NCBI RefSeq assembly: GCF_009811415.1
Contig: NZ_BLIG01000045.1
Location: 1 to 32,685 of the forward strand
DNA: 32,685 nt
Reading direction: 5' to 3'
Source: Alteromonas sp. KUL106
GTDB lineage: Bacteria > Pseudomonadota > Gammaproteobacteria > Enterobacterales > Alteromonadaceae
Below the pieces are notes generated by a model, which saw only the letters and a list, made by a program, of their open reading frames with translations, ran no database searches and had not been told where the DNA came from. Positions 7,801 to 16,890 of the stretch are shown here, piece by piece. The position numbers were made by a program, and so were the translations under genes. The stretch's first letter is position 1. The number at the start of each line of letters is the position of its first letter.

Positions 7801-8388
7801 TTGGAGAAAAAATTGGAAGACCTTGATGATCTCTTAGAAAAAGCAAGAAACTGCACAGTGTGCGCGCGCGACCTCCCCCATCTGCCTAATCCTATTTTTA
7901 GTGCCGCCAAATTTTCAAAAGTACTCATCATTGGGCAGGCACCAGGTTTAAAGGCTCACGAAAGCGGCATTGCTTTCAACGATGCCAGCGGTGATAGACT
8001 GCGAGGCTGGTTGTCGGTATCAAAACCGACTTTTTACAATCCTAAATGCATTTCCATTTTACCTATGGGATTTTGTTTCCCTGGCTACAAAAACGGCGCT
8101 GATGCCCCGCCAAGAAAAGAGTGCGCACCTACTTGGCATGATGCGTTCCTTTTACATTTAAAACCTCAGATAACCCTCTATGTCGGCCGCTATGCACAGC
8201 AATATTACTTACCTGAGTATAAAAGTCTTACAGCAGCGGTTAATGCTACCTTTGCTTCGCATGACGGACATTTTGTTATCCCTCATCCGTCCGGCAGAAA
8301 CAACCGCTGGCTAGCTAAGCATCCGTGGTTTGAAGCTGAAAGCTTACCTCTGTTGCAAAACCATATCTCTAACGCATTGGAAAACTAA
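7801..8388 (+). CDS. Uracil-DNA glycosylase superfamily protein with Fe-S-type cysteines
   Basis: A 195-residue member of the uracil-DNA glycosylase superfamily (COG1573-like), which removes damaged bases, classically uracil, from DNA. Motif 1 is GQAPG (45-49) followed by N60-D61; motif 2 is HPSGRN (162-167). Four cysteines, C18, C21, C92 and C108, are spaced x2, x70 and x15, which matches the [4Fe-4S] pattern of family 4 glycosylases closely. The start codon is TTG, chosen because GGAG at 7792-7795 lies five bases upstream and no ATG is better placed. Its TAA stop overlaps the stop of the convergent c-di-GMP gene by four bases. True uracil activity is not proven; gammaproteobacterial members of this branch are mostly uncharacterised. 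Confidence 0.82.
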   Translation: MEKKLEDLDDLLEKARNCTVCARDLPHLPNPIFSAAKFSKVLIIGQAPGLKAHESGIAFNDASGDRLRGWLSVSKPTFYNPKCISILPMGFCFPGYKNGADAPPRKECAPTWHDAFLLHLKPQITLYVGRYAQQYYLPEYKSLTAAVNATFASHDGHFVIPHPSGRNNRWLAKHPWFEAESLPLLQNHISNALEN

Positions 8389-10607
8389 TCGTGAGACTCT
8401 AAAAACGACAGTAAGGCATCAAACGGCATCGGCTTAGCATATAAAAAGCCTTGTGCCTCGTCACACCCTAATTTAATCATATAACTCGCCTGCTCTCTTT
8501 TCTCTACACCTTCTGCAATCGTTAACAGCCCCAGCTTATTACCTAATGTCACAATAGTTTCAGCAAGCACCGCGCTGGCTCCCGGCTCAATGTCTTTAAC
8601 AAATGAGCGATCTACCTTCAGCCTGTCTAGAGGGAGCTGCTGAAGATAGCTCATAGAAGAGAAACCTGTACCAAAATCATCGATAGCAATTTTTACCCCG
8701 AACTCTTTGAGTGAGCGCAGCGCGTCGATAACAATTTGAGGCTCATCCATAACCACACTTTCGGTTATCTCAAGTTCTAAAAGACTTGGATCAATATTGG
8801 GTTTAGAGAGCGCTTGTTTTACCTTATCCACAAAAAGTCTGTCACGGAATTGTGGTATAGAGATATTAACTGCAACCCGAAGGTGCCCGAAGCCTTTCTC
8901 TCTTAGCGCCAGTAAGCGGTTACATGATTCTTCTAGCACCCATTCTCCAATATCAACGATAAGCCCAGAATATTCAGCAAGAGGAACAAAAACAGCAGGA
9001 GAAATATAACCGCCTTCACCGTCGGGCCATCGAAGCAGACCTTCCATGCCAACGACTTTTTCATTCAGTAAATCGACTTGGGGTTGGAACCACAATTCCA
9101 GTTTTTTCGCTGCAAAGTCACTACGTAGGCGGCGAATCATATCAAGACGCCACGTTGTCTGGTCTTCAATATCTTTTGCGTAGTATTCAAAGTTGTCAGT
9201 GAGATTCTTTTTCGCTCGATTAAGCGCTATATTCGTGCGCTTCAAAATTTCGAGCCCAATATTTCGCTTGTTATCTAATTTGCAAAACCCTACCGTGACA
9301 TTAACCGGTAGTGTGTGGTCGCCCACTTTAAACGAAGATTGAAAAATAGCGTTGATAGCTTCAGGACAGACGTATTCATTAGGCCCAATAAGACCGAAAA
9401 CGTCCGCACCTATTCGGCCTTTCTTTACCAATCCGTCGAATGACGCTTGGAAACGTTCGCTAATTGCACGAAGCAATTCGTTACCTACTTCTTGGCCTAA
9501 TCCGTCATTGATATCGGAAAAGTGATTAACATCGACAAGCGCAACACTGCAGTTTTCGCCAGCAAATAAATGCGGCTTATCCAGCATATTAATAAATTCG
9601 TTTCGGTTTGGAAGTCGCGTCAACCAATCGCGAAATGCTGCATTTCTTAGCTCATGGAAAAGGTTTACGTTTTCATAGCCAACCGAAATGCTAGATAAAA
9701 AAACCTCTAACAGGTTTTTATCTAATTCACTGATTTCCTTGGTTTGCTTAACATAAACGGCTGCTTCAAAGCCTGCACGGCTGATATAGAGTACCGTACA
9801 AGTCCGCTCAAATATGTGAGTTTTAATACGTAAACAGCGGCAAACATTTTCTTCTATTTCAAGGTTTTTAACATCGGATACTGGGTGGTTTATAAACTGC
9901 GCATACTCACCTGCAGCGCCGAGTACGTATACGCCTTCATCATCTTTATCTAACAAAGCACCCGCTCTGGCACACAGCAAGCCTTCAGTATCAAGCCCTA
10001 TAAGCGAACTAATCTGGGTGACAACCCCCTCACAAAACTCTTTGACGGAGTGCTCTTCAAACAAATTCGCCGAAGAAGTGATAATCTTTTCCAGTCCAGC
10101 GCGACTTTGACTGATGGTCATGATTTGCTGGTAAGAACGAAGTGAAGAGATAATTGTGGTTAGCAGTTTTGCACGGGTCAGCTCTGTTTTCGTTTTATAG
10201 TCATTAATGTCGTAAACTTTAATAACCTGCTCTTCGGGGGCATAGCCAGGCTGACCTGTACGCAAAATAATTCGTGGCTCGAATAATTTCATATCCTCAC
10301 GAATGTACTTAACGACATCAAAGCCTGCATCGTCCGTTTCCATGACGACATCAAGTAATATAATGGCGATACTATTGCCATATTCATGAAGAAGTTCTTT
10401 CGCTTGCTTTGCCGAATATGCATTAATAAAGTTTAGTTTACGGTCGTTAACGACAAGATCAGATAACGCGAGTCGCGTCACGGTGTGGATCTCTTCGTCA
10501 TCGTCGACTATGAGAATATTCCAATCCTTTCCGAGCAATATTTGCTCTTCAGCTAAACTGTCATCTAAAAATATTAACTCGTCGTTTTCGTAATCCATTT
10601 CCGACAT
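8385..10607 (-). CDS. Response regulator with DUF3369, degenerate GGDEF and EAL domains
   Basis: A 740-residue soluble c-di-GMP signalling protein. A receiver domain (about 29-155) has acidic residues D36/D37 and phospho-acceptor D86 in LLDVV. A DUF3369 sensor region spans about 165-320. The GGDEF domain (about 325-480) has GADVF at 400-404 in place of GGDEF, so the catalytic Glu is lost and cyclase activity is unlikely. The EAL domain (about 490-735) keeps E522 (in EGL instead of EAL), N581, E613, D643/D644, K664, E699 and Q719, so phosphodiesterase activity is plausible. No histidine kinase partner is adjacent. It converges on the glycosylase gene with overlapping stops. Inference: a phosphorylation-controlled c-di-GMP hydrolase. 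Confidence 0.93.
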   Translation of the reverse strand: MSEMDYENDELIFLDDSLAEEQILLGKDWNILIVDDDEEIHTVTRLALSDLVVNDRKLNFINAYSAKQAKELLHEYGNSIAIILLDVVMETDDAGFDVVKYIREDMKLFEPRIILRTGQPGYAPEEQVIKVYDINDYKTKTELTRAKLLTTIISSLRSYQQIMTISQSRAGLEKIITSSANLFEEHSVKEFCEGVVTQISSLIGLDTEGLLCARAGALLDKDDEGVYVLGAAGEYAQFINHPVSDVKNLEIEENVCRCLRIKTHIFERTCTVLYISRAGFEAAVYVKQTKEISELDKNLLEVFLSSISVGYENVNLFHELRNAAFRDWLTRLPNRNEFINMLDKPHLFAGENCSVALVDVNHFSDINDGLGQEVGNELLRAISERFQASFDGLVKKGRIGADVFGLIGPNEYVCPEAINAIFQSSFKVGDHTLPVNVTVGFCKLDNKRNIGLEILKRTNIALNRAKKNLTDNFEYYAKDIEDQTTWRLDMIRRLRSDFAAKKLELWFQPQVDLLNEKVVGMEGLLRWPDGEGGYISPAVFVPLAEYSGLIVDIGEWVLEESCNRLLALREKGFGHLRVAVNISIPQFRDRLFVDKVKQALSKPNIDPSLLELEITESVVMDEPQIVIDALRSLKEFGVKIAIDDFGTGFSSMSYLQQLPLDRLKVDRSFVKDIEPGASAVLAETIVTLGNKLGLLTIAEGVEKREQASYMIKLGCDEAQGFLYAKPMPFDALLSFLESHD

Positions 10608-10749
10608 TACCGCTTATTTCCCCGAAATATACACACCAAGAATGCACGCCTTACTGTATTGGGAAGACGATTACATTGATAAATGGATTACGCAATGCAA
10701 TAGTGCTCTCATGGTACATGCTAATTAACATTCATCTATTAAAACTAAT

Positions 10750-11655
10750 ATGAAGATAACACCTCAGCACTTTTCCCCTGAGATAAAAAAAACCCAGAAC
10801 ACGGAAGTGAGCAGCACAAATTTGTCCCCTGACCAACCCGCTGCTGAAAAGGTAGCAAGCTCTGTTCAAGCGGATGCAAGTCGTCAACGCATGCTCTCGT
10901 GGTTTGCTAGAGTGGGAATTAGCCCTTCTATGTTGTCTCCTGATCCTAAAAAGCAAAAACATGCGCTAGAGCGAAGAAAACAAATTCTAGAAACACAAAA
11001 AGCGAGCAATCTTCAAGCTGTACTAAATATAGCACTAAATGTTTCGATCAACGAACAAACTAGCGATAATCTTGATCCCGATTGGTTTTTTGCATTCAGT
11101 ACCATGGCTGAAGAGATATACAGCCCACCAATGCAAGAATTATGGGGAAAGATTTTTGCCGTTGAAGTAGCCCGCCCGGGCAGTTTTTCACTTCGCACTT
11201 TACAATTGCTAAAAACACTCACTCACAGAGATGCAAAAGTATTTAATAAAGCAGTTAACGTGGCGAGCAGGAAAAGTAATGATGTCGTTCCACGCATATT
11301 AGTGGGGTATCATAAGCGCAAAGGTCTATTTTCGTTTCTCAGAAAGCCTATTCCAGAACAACTGAATCTAGCATCTGTTGGGTTGAGTTACCCTGACCTA
11401 TTGTCGCTGCAAGAGATGAAATTAATTTATGCCAGTGAAATCGAGAGCGGAGAATATACTGAAGGGCAACAGGTTACTTGGCGATGTGTTAATGAGAACA
11501 TCACGCTAACCTGTAAGACGTCGGGCGTTGCGTTGGTGTACTACAAGTTTACGCCAGTGGGTAGCGAACTGTACAAACTGGTGACTAAGTCCGCTAATGA
11601 AACGTACCTACAAGAACTTAAGACCGTTTTGGGTGAGGTATTCAACATAAGTTAA
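10750..11655 (+). CDS. TIGR03899/DUF2806-like conserved protein
   Basis: A 301-residue protein without signal peptide or membrane segment. Residues about 115-185 include LDPDWFFAF, MQELWGKIFA and a PGSFSLRTL segment, the pattern I associate with the DUF2806/TIGR03899 group of gammaproteobacterial proteins of unknown function. The N-terminal 60 residues look disordered. The C-terminal half is a compact mixed alpha/beta region. The ribosome binding site is poor. Its TAA stop overlaps the TAA stop of the convergent cysH by four bases. Family assignment is from memory; no function is claimed. Confidence 0.75.
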   Translation: MKITPQHFSPEIKKTQNTEVSSTNLSPDQPAAEKVASSVQADASRQRMLSWFARVGISPSMLSPDPKKQKHALERRKQILETQKASNLQAVLNIALNVSINEQTSDNLDPDWFFAFSTMAEEIYSPPMQELWGKIFAVEVARPGSFSLRTLQLLKTLTHRDAKVFNKAVNVASRKSNDVVPRILVGYHKRKGLFSFLRKPIPEQLNLASVGLSYPDLLSLQEMKLIYASEIESGEYTEGQQVTWRCVNENITLTCKTSGVALVYYKFTPVGSELYKLVTKSANETYLQELKTVLGEVFNIS

Positions 11656-12398
11656 ATACCATCACCAAACTCGTGCAATCCGCACTCGCGCTTCAATCCA
11701 AAGAAACGGGTATCTTGCTCACTCATCCCTTCCTGCAGCGATTGCGTTGTGTGCCAATCACCAATCGAGACATAACCTTGTTCCCAGAGAGGGTGGTAAG
11801 ACAAACCGTTTTCTTTCAGGTAATAGTGAAGGTCTTTATTGCTCCAATCGATGATCGGATAAAGTTTAAACTGCTCCCCCACTTTTTGGAGAACCGGCAA
11901 TTTGCCGCGTGTATCAGACTGGCTTCTGCGCAGACCCGCAAACCACGTGCCCGCATCAAGGTCACGCAATGCACGCTGCATAGGCTCAACTTTGTTCATC
12001 CTGTTGTATTTTTCAATACCTTCAATGCCTTGTTCCCAAAGTCTGCCAAATCGTGCCTCTTGCCATGCAGATGATATCTCTGCGCTGTAAACGTGCAAGT
12101 TTAAGTTGAGCTTTTCAACCAACTCATCAATGAACTTGTACGTTTCAGGAAACAGGTACCCCGTATCGGTAAGCACAACAGGAATATCCGGTTGTGCTTG
12201 AGTGAGCATATGCAGCATAACCGCTGATTGCGCTCCGAAACTCGAAGACACAATATGAGTATCAGGCAAGTTATCCAACGCCCAAGCAACACGCTCTTGC
12301 GCCGTCATTTTTTCCAGCGAATCGTTGATATCAACAAGGGCTTCCTTGCTGATATCAAGCGTAAGTGGTTGCTGCTTTTCTGCTGTATTATGCGTCAT
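11652..12398 (-). CDS. cysH: Phosphoadenylyl-sulfate (PAPS) reductase CysH
   Basis: CysH reduces PAPS to sulfite with thioredoxin, in the cytoplasm, during sulfate assimilation. The 248 residues fit the E. coli protein (244). Visible features are the SSSFGAQSAVML nucleotide-binding loop, TDTGYLFPETY, GLRRSQSDTRGKLP, and the C-terminal ECGLH that carries the catalytic Cys. The cysteine pairs that hold a 4Fe-4S cluster in APS reductases are absent, so the substrate should be PAPS. It is the last gene of the cysJIH operon and its start overlaps the end of cysI by 11 bases, suggesting translational coupling. Confidence 0.96.
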   Translation of the reverse strand: MTHNTAEKQQPLTLDISKEALVDINDSLEKMTAQERVAWALDNLPDTHIVSSSFGAQSAVMLHMLTQAQPDIPVVLTDTGYLFPETYKFIDELVEKLNLNLHVYSAEISSAWQEARFGRLWEQGIEGIEKYNRMNKVEPMQRALRDLDAGTWFAGLRRSQSDTRGKLPVLQKVGEQFKLYPIIDWSNKDLHYYLKENGLSYHPLWEQGYVSIGDWHTTQSLQEGMSEQDTRFFGLKRECGLHEFGDGI

Positions 12399-14109
12399 AG
12401 AAATCCCGTGCGGAGTCTACTACTGGTTTTACAACACCAGCGCGAACAACATAATCTCCAAAGGCTTCGCCAGCTTCACGCTCTTTGGCCCATTGACCAA
12501 ACAACGTATCTAATTCAGCCATGATTTCCTGTTCGCTAATGTTCTCTCGATACATACGTGGAATGCGTGTACCTTCTCGGTTACCGCCCAAGTGCAAGTT
12601 GTATTTGCCAGGGCCTTTACCTACCAAACCAACTTCAGACAACATGGCGCGGCCACACCCGTTCGGGCAACCAGTTACACGGAAGATAACGCTGTCTTCT
12701 TCCAACCCGTGTTTGGCTAGTAAACCTTCTAACTCGGTAACCGCATCAGGCAAATAACGCTCAGCTTCTGCCATGGCTAGTGGGCACGTTGGCAGTGCCA
12801 CACAGGCCATTGAATCTAACCGCTGGTTAGAGATTGAAGGCGCTATCAGCCCATGTTCACGAGCAAGAGCTTCAATCTTGTCTTTGTCTTGCGGCGCTAC
12901 ACCGGCAATGATCAAGTTCTGGTTTGCCGTTAAACGGAAATCCCCTTTGTGGATTTTGGCTATTTCAGCACAGCCCGTTTTCAGTGTTTTGCCTGGGTAA
13001 TCTAAAATACGACCATTTTCAATGAACACAGTAAGATGGTATTTGCCGTCGATGCCTTCAACCCAGCCAAAACGATCGCCACGACCTGTAAACTCGTAAG
13101 GTCGGCTATCTTGGAAAGTCACGCCTGCGCGCTTTTCAACTTCGGCTTTAAAATTTTCTACCCCAACACGCTCTAACGTGTATTTGGTTTTGGCGTTCTT
13201 ACGATTAACGCGGTTACCCCAGTCACGTTGAGTTGTTACAACCGCAGCTGCAACATCAAGCGTATTTTCTAGTGGGATAAATCCGAAGTCAGATGCTTTA
13301 CGCGGATACGTGCTCTTGTCGCCGTGAGTCATCGCAAGACCACCACCAACAAGTACGTTAAAGCCAACTAGCTGTCCATTTTCAGCAATCGCAACAAAGT
13401 TAAGGTCGTTTGCGTGAACATCAACATCATTTTGCGGAGGAATAACCACCGTCGTTTTAAACTTACGCGGTAGGTAGTTATCACCCAAAATAGGCTCAAC
13501 CGGCTTTTCCGTTGTTTCGACTTTTTCACCGTCTAACCAAATTTCAGCATAAGCGCGAGTTTTAGGAAGTAAGTGTTCACTTATCTTCTTAGCCCATTCA
13601 AACGCATGAAGATGTAGCTCCGATTCCACCGGGTTAGATGTACACAATACGTTTCGGTTTACATCACCTGCCGTCGCAATAGAGTCGATGCCGACTTTGT
13701 TTAGCATTTGATGCATAGACTTAATTTTAGGCTTTAGCACACCGTGGAACTGGAACGTTTGACGCGTCGTTAAACGAATACTGCCGTACATGGTGTGTTC
13801 GGCGGCGAATTTATCGATAGCTAGCCATTGATCAGGCGTGATAACGCCGCCTGGTAAACGTGCGCGCAACATCACATTGTGAAGTGGCTCTAGTTTTTGT
13901 TTTGCACGCTCAGCACGAATATCACGGTCGTCTTGTTGGTACATGCCGTGAAAGCGAATGAGCTGGAAGTTATCAGCCGTAAATCCACCGGTAAGATCAT
14001 CTTTAAGATCGGTTGTGATGGTGCCACGCAAATTATTACTTTCGCGCTTTAAGCGCTCGTTGTCAGCCAGCTTGCCCTCAACGATAAATGGTGATTTTTC
14101 ATTACTCAT
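12388..14109 (-). CDS. cysI: Sulfite reductase (NADPH) hemoprotein beta subunit CysI
   Basis: CysI carries siroheme and a 4Fe-4S cluster and reduces sulfite to sulfide with electrons from CysJ. The 573 residues match E. coli (570). The cluster cysteines are in CVALPTC and TGCPNGC, with the same C-x5-C and C-x3-C spacing as E. coli C434/C440/C479/C483. The sulfite-binding basic residues in the LTTRQTFQFHG and AGDVNRNVLC segments are present. The start overlaps the cysJ stop by one base (TAATG), and the end overlaps cysH. Confidence 0.97.
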   Translation of the reverse strand: MSNEKSPFIVEGKLADNERLKRESNNLRGTITTDLKDDLTGGFTADNFQLIRFHGMYQQDDRDIRAERAKQKLEPLHNVMLRARLPGGVITPDQWLAIDKFAAEHTMYGSIRLTTRQTFQFHGVLKPKIKSMHQMLNKVGIDSIATAGDVNRNVLCTSNPVESELHLHAFEWAKKISEHLLPKTRAYAEIWLDGEKVETTEKPVEPILGDNYLPRKFKTTVVIPPQNDVDVHANDLNFVAIAENGQLVGFNVLVGGGLAMTHGDKSTYPRKASDFGFIPLENTLDVAAAVVTTQRDWGNRVNRKNAKTKYTLERVGVENFKAEVEKRAGVTFQDSRPYEFTGRGDRFGWVEGIDGKYHLTVFIENGRILDYPGKTLKTGCAEIAKIHKGDFRLTANQNLIIAGVAPQDKDKIEALAREHGLIAPSISNQRLDSMACVALPTCPLAMAEAERYLPDAVTELEGLLAKHGLEEDSVIFRVTGCPNGCGRAMLSEVGLVGKGPGKYNLHLGGNREGTRIPRMYRENISEQEIMAELDTLFGQWAKEREAGEAFGDYVVRAGVVKPVVDSARDFYDA

Positions 14110-15932
14110 TAATAGACATCCTTCTGATAACGTTTCGCTTTTCGTAACTCTACAACATAGGCTTTTGCATCGGCTTCAGACTTTCCGCCGTGCTCCTGCA
14201 CAATACTGATAAGGGCGTTTTCTACATCTTTCGCCATGTGCATTGCATCGCCACATACATAGAAGTGTGCGCCCTGCTCAAGCCATTCATACACTTCTTT
14301 ACCGTTTTCTAGTAACCGGTGCTGAACATAGACTTTTTCTTCTTGGTCACGAGAGAATGCCAGCGTGATTTTGTCCAACAGGCCTTCTTTAACGTAGCTT
14401 TGCCACTCAACTTGATATAGGAAATCTTGTGTGAAGTGGGGGTTGCCGAAGAACAACCAATTTTTGCCTTCCGCGCCTTGTACGTCACGCTCTTGCATAA
14501 ACGACCTAAACGGTGCAATGCCTGTACCCGGACCAACCATGATGACAGGGGTATTAGGATCCGCTGGCAAACGGAAGTTGTCGTTCGTTTCAACGAAGAC
14601 TTCAACCTCGCCATTTTCCTCTAAATACTCACACAAGAAGCCTGAAGCTCCGCCTTGATGGCGATGGCCAAACGCTTCGTAGTCGACGTGAGCAACCGTT
14701 AAGTGTACTTCTTCTTCCACTTCTGCTTGGCTTGATGCAATAGAATACAAACGCGGTGTTAATGGGCGTAGCGCATCAACAAGCTGCTGTTCAGACAACT
14801 TGCCTGGATGATCGCGAACAATATCAATGATTTGACGCTCAGCCATGTACGTACGCAGCTGCGCTTTATCTTCCATCAGGGCAGCCAATGACTCAGAGCC
14901 CGTTGCTGCTTGATATGACTTTATAAAATTGGGATAGCTTAGCGTTAGCTCAAGCTTAGATGTCAACGCATCAGTGAGCGTCATCGTCGCGTCACCGACC
15001 GTTACTTCTGCATTGCCGTCTAGTGACAAAATGCTAATGAGGTCTGACACCAACGATGCTGCATTTTTAAACCACACGCCTAGCGCGTCGCCGGGTTGAT
15101 AGGTAATACCGCTATCTTCAAGGCTTATTTCTATATGGCGAATATCTTTTACTGAATCGCGGCCTGTAATCTTTTGTGCGTCAATTAGCGTCGCTTTAAA
15201 CGGCGCTTTTTTCGTATAAGTCTGTGCTGCTACACCTTGTACCGCTGCGCCAGTTTGTGCTGCTACTGCCGTTTGTGATGCAGCACTAAAATCGTCTTTG
15301 AGCGACTCGATAAGTTTGTTGAGCCACGCCTCTGCTTCAGCTTCGTAGTCGACGTCGCAATCTAGTCGATCAATAATGGCGTTGCCACCTAGCTTAGCTA
15401 AACGCTCATCAAAATCTTTACCTGTCTGGCAGAAAAACTCATAGCTGCTATCGCCTAAACCGACGACGGCATATTTGGTATTTGCAAGCTTTGGCGCTTT
15501 CTTGCCAGCTAAAAATTCGTGAAGCTCAATAGCATCATCAGGCGCGTCACCTTCTCCGTGTGTGCTTACAAAAACCGCGACATGGGTTTCAGCCTTTAAA
15601 TTACGAGGCTTGTAATCTGCCATACTGACAAGCTTGCTGTTAAAGCCCGCTTCTTCTGCTTTGGCCTGACATTGTGCCGCCAAGCCTTTCGCATTGCCGG
15701 TTTGTGACCCATACAAAATGGTTAGTGTAGGGGCGTCACCCGCAACGGCTGCTGCACTTTGCAATACCGGAGCAACTGCCCCCCCTTGCGCAGCCGCCAT
15801 GCCAGCAGCATAGCCACTTACCCAAGTAAGTTGATCACGATTTAAGCCCGCAATGGCTTGCGTAATCGCATTCCACTGCTGTTCGTTTAATACCGCGCCT
15901 GGCGCTGAGTTCGAATTAGAATCTTGTGACAT
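14109..15932 (-). CDS. cysJ: Sulfite reductase (NADPH) flavoprotein alpha subunit CysJ
   Basis: CysJ moves electrons from NADPH through FAD and FMN to CysI. The 607 residues compare with 599 in E. coli. The FMN flavodoxin domain (about 70-210) shows LYGSQTGNAKGLA, STHGEGDAPDDA and GLGDSSYEFF. The FAD domain shows RLYSIASSQ and GASGFLCEYL. The NADP domain shows VGPGTGIAPFRSFMQER, and the protein ends in YQKDVY as usual. It is the first gene of cysJIH. The promoter must lie in 15933-16076, between the upstream terminator and the start; I could not define hexamers or a CysB site there. Confidence 0.97.
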   Translation of the reverse strand: MSQDSNSNSAPGAVLNEQQWNAITQAIAGLNRDQLTWVSGYAAGMAAAQGGAVAPVLQSAAAVAGDAPTLTILYGSQTGNAKGLAAQCQAKAEEAGFNSKLVSMADYKPRNLKAETHVAVFVSTHGEGDAPDDAIELHEFLAGKKAPKLANTKYAVVGLGDSSYEFFCQTGKDFDERLAKLGGNAIIDRLDCDVDYEAEAEAWLNKLIESLKDDFSAASQTAVAAQTGAAVQGVAAQTYTKKAPFKATLIDAQKITGRDSVKDIRHIEISLEDSGITYQPGDALGVWFKNAASLVSDLISILSLDGNAEVTVGDATMTLTDALTSKLELTLSYPNFIKSYQAATGSESLAALMEDKAQLRTYMAERQIIDIVRDHPGKLSEQQLVDALRPLTPRLYSIASSQAEVEEEVHLTVAHVDYEAFGHRHQGGASGFLCEYLEENGEVEVFVETNDNFRLPADPNTPVIMVGPGTGIAPFRSFMQERDVQGAEGKNWLFFGNPHFTQDFLYQVEWQSYVKEGLLDKITLAFSRDQEEKVYVQHRLLENGKEVYEWLEQGAHFYVCGDAMHMAKDVENALISIVQEHGGKSEADAKAYVVELRKAKRYQKDVY

Positions 15933-16075
15933 AGTCTTTTAGCCTTATTTCAATGCTGCATAGGCTAACGGCTTTCATCAAGAAGAGAAAAGAATAAAAG
16001 AGACTTTTTTATTACTGAAAGTGCTAATGACTAGAGGATTTAGTAATAATGATAAAAAGATTTCATTGGCTACAA

Positions 16076-16109
16076 CAAAAAAGGCGTGAAATGCTGTCGC
16101 ACCCACGCC
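16076..16109 (-). terminator. Intrinsic terminator of the outer-membrane protein gene
   Basis: On the minus strand GGCGTG (16109 to 16104) pairs with CACGCC (16088 to 16083) and is followed by a U-run from the A-tract at 16077-16082. It separates the DUF2333/OMP operon from cysJIH. Confidence 0.75.
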
Positions 16110-16131
16110 CCTCAAACTCACTCGTCAGTGC

Positions 16132-16887
16132 TTAGAAATGGAGCTCTAAGCCAGCAAACATGCCATCGAATTCCATGTCAGCATATACATCGTCAAGATC
16201 TTCAATATCAACCGTTACGTTTCTGTAACCAACTTGAAGCGTCATATCGATAGCTAAACTTTCGATAAACGAATACTGAACGGCCGCTTGATAGTCGCTA
16301 AGTTCATGGTCGTCAAACGACAAGTAACTTCCTTCAAAATATGCTGACAACCCTGTGAACGGCAACCCCAGCTGCACTTTGGAATAAGCCATTGGAACAA
16401 TACCTGAAAATTCCGCAGAACCGCTGGTATCGCTTGCTGTATCAACAACAAACAACGCACCGTCAATATATTTTGCATTTACACCGAGGTCAAAGCTTAC
16501 TAAGTCGTTATCAAACAACTCGTAATATAAGATAAAGTCTGTTGCATCAAGCTCGATATCTGTATTCACCACCGTACTTTGCGTAAACAGCTGGTCGTCA
16601 AACGTGAAGTTTGCATCGAGCGCTGTCGTGCCAGAGTTATCCAATGTGGTGTGATTAACCTTTATGTTTGGCAAGAACGGTACGGGATGTTCGAAGGCAA
16701 TGTAGAGCGCCGTATTGGTTTCATCGTCAAAGTTAAAGTCGGCAGTGTTGTTGCTGTCAGCGAAACCGCCTTGCGTATCGGTTTGCCATACTTGAGCGCC
16801 AACATAAACGCCTGCAATAGTGTCTGCTTGAGATGAAATGGAAAACAAGGCGCATCCCAATGCGGCAGCTATAAGACCCTTTTTCAT
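16132..16887 (-). CDS. TIGR04219-type outer-membrane beta-barrel protein
   Basis: A 251-residue exported protein. It has a signal peptide with cleavage after about residue 21 (SSQA/DT), and the mature part alternates polar and hydrophobic residues in about eight to ten strands. It ends in LELHF: a terminal Phe, typical of BAM-assembled outer-membrane barrels. GVYVGAQVW near the mature N-terminus and VGYRNVTVDIEDLDDVYADMEFDG near the C-terminus resemble the TIGR04219 family, whose function is unknown. The gene starts three bases after the DUF2333 gene ends, so the two are co-transcribed. Barrel topology is strongly indicated; the cargo or role is not. Confidence 0.85.
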   Translation of the reverse strand: MKKGLIAAALGCALFSISSQADTIAGVYVGAQVWQTDTQGGFADSNNTADFNFDDETNTALYIAFEHPVPFLPNIKVNHTTLDNSGTTALDANFTFDDQLFTQSTVVNTDIELDATDFILYYELFDNDLVSFDLGVNAKYIDGALFVVDTASDTSGSAEFSGIVPMAYSKVQLGLPFTGLSAYFEGSYLSFDDHELSDYQAAVQYSFIESLAIDMTLQVGYRNVTVDIEDLDDVYADMEFDGMFAGLELHF

Positions 16888-16890
16888 TAA

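Noticed and set aside
11673..12074. A 133-codon plus-strand reading frame
   Set aside because: It lies entirely antisense to cysH, whose identity is certain, and has no recognisable domain.
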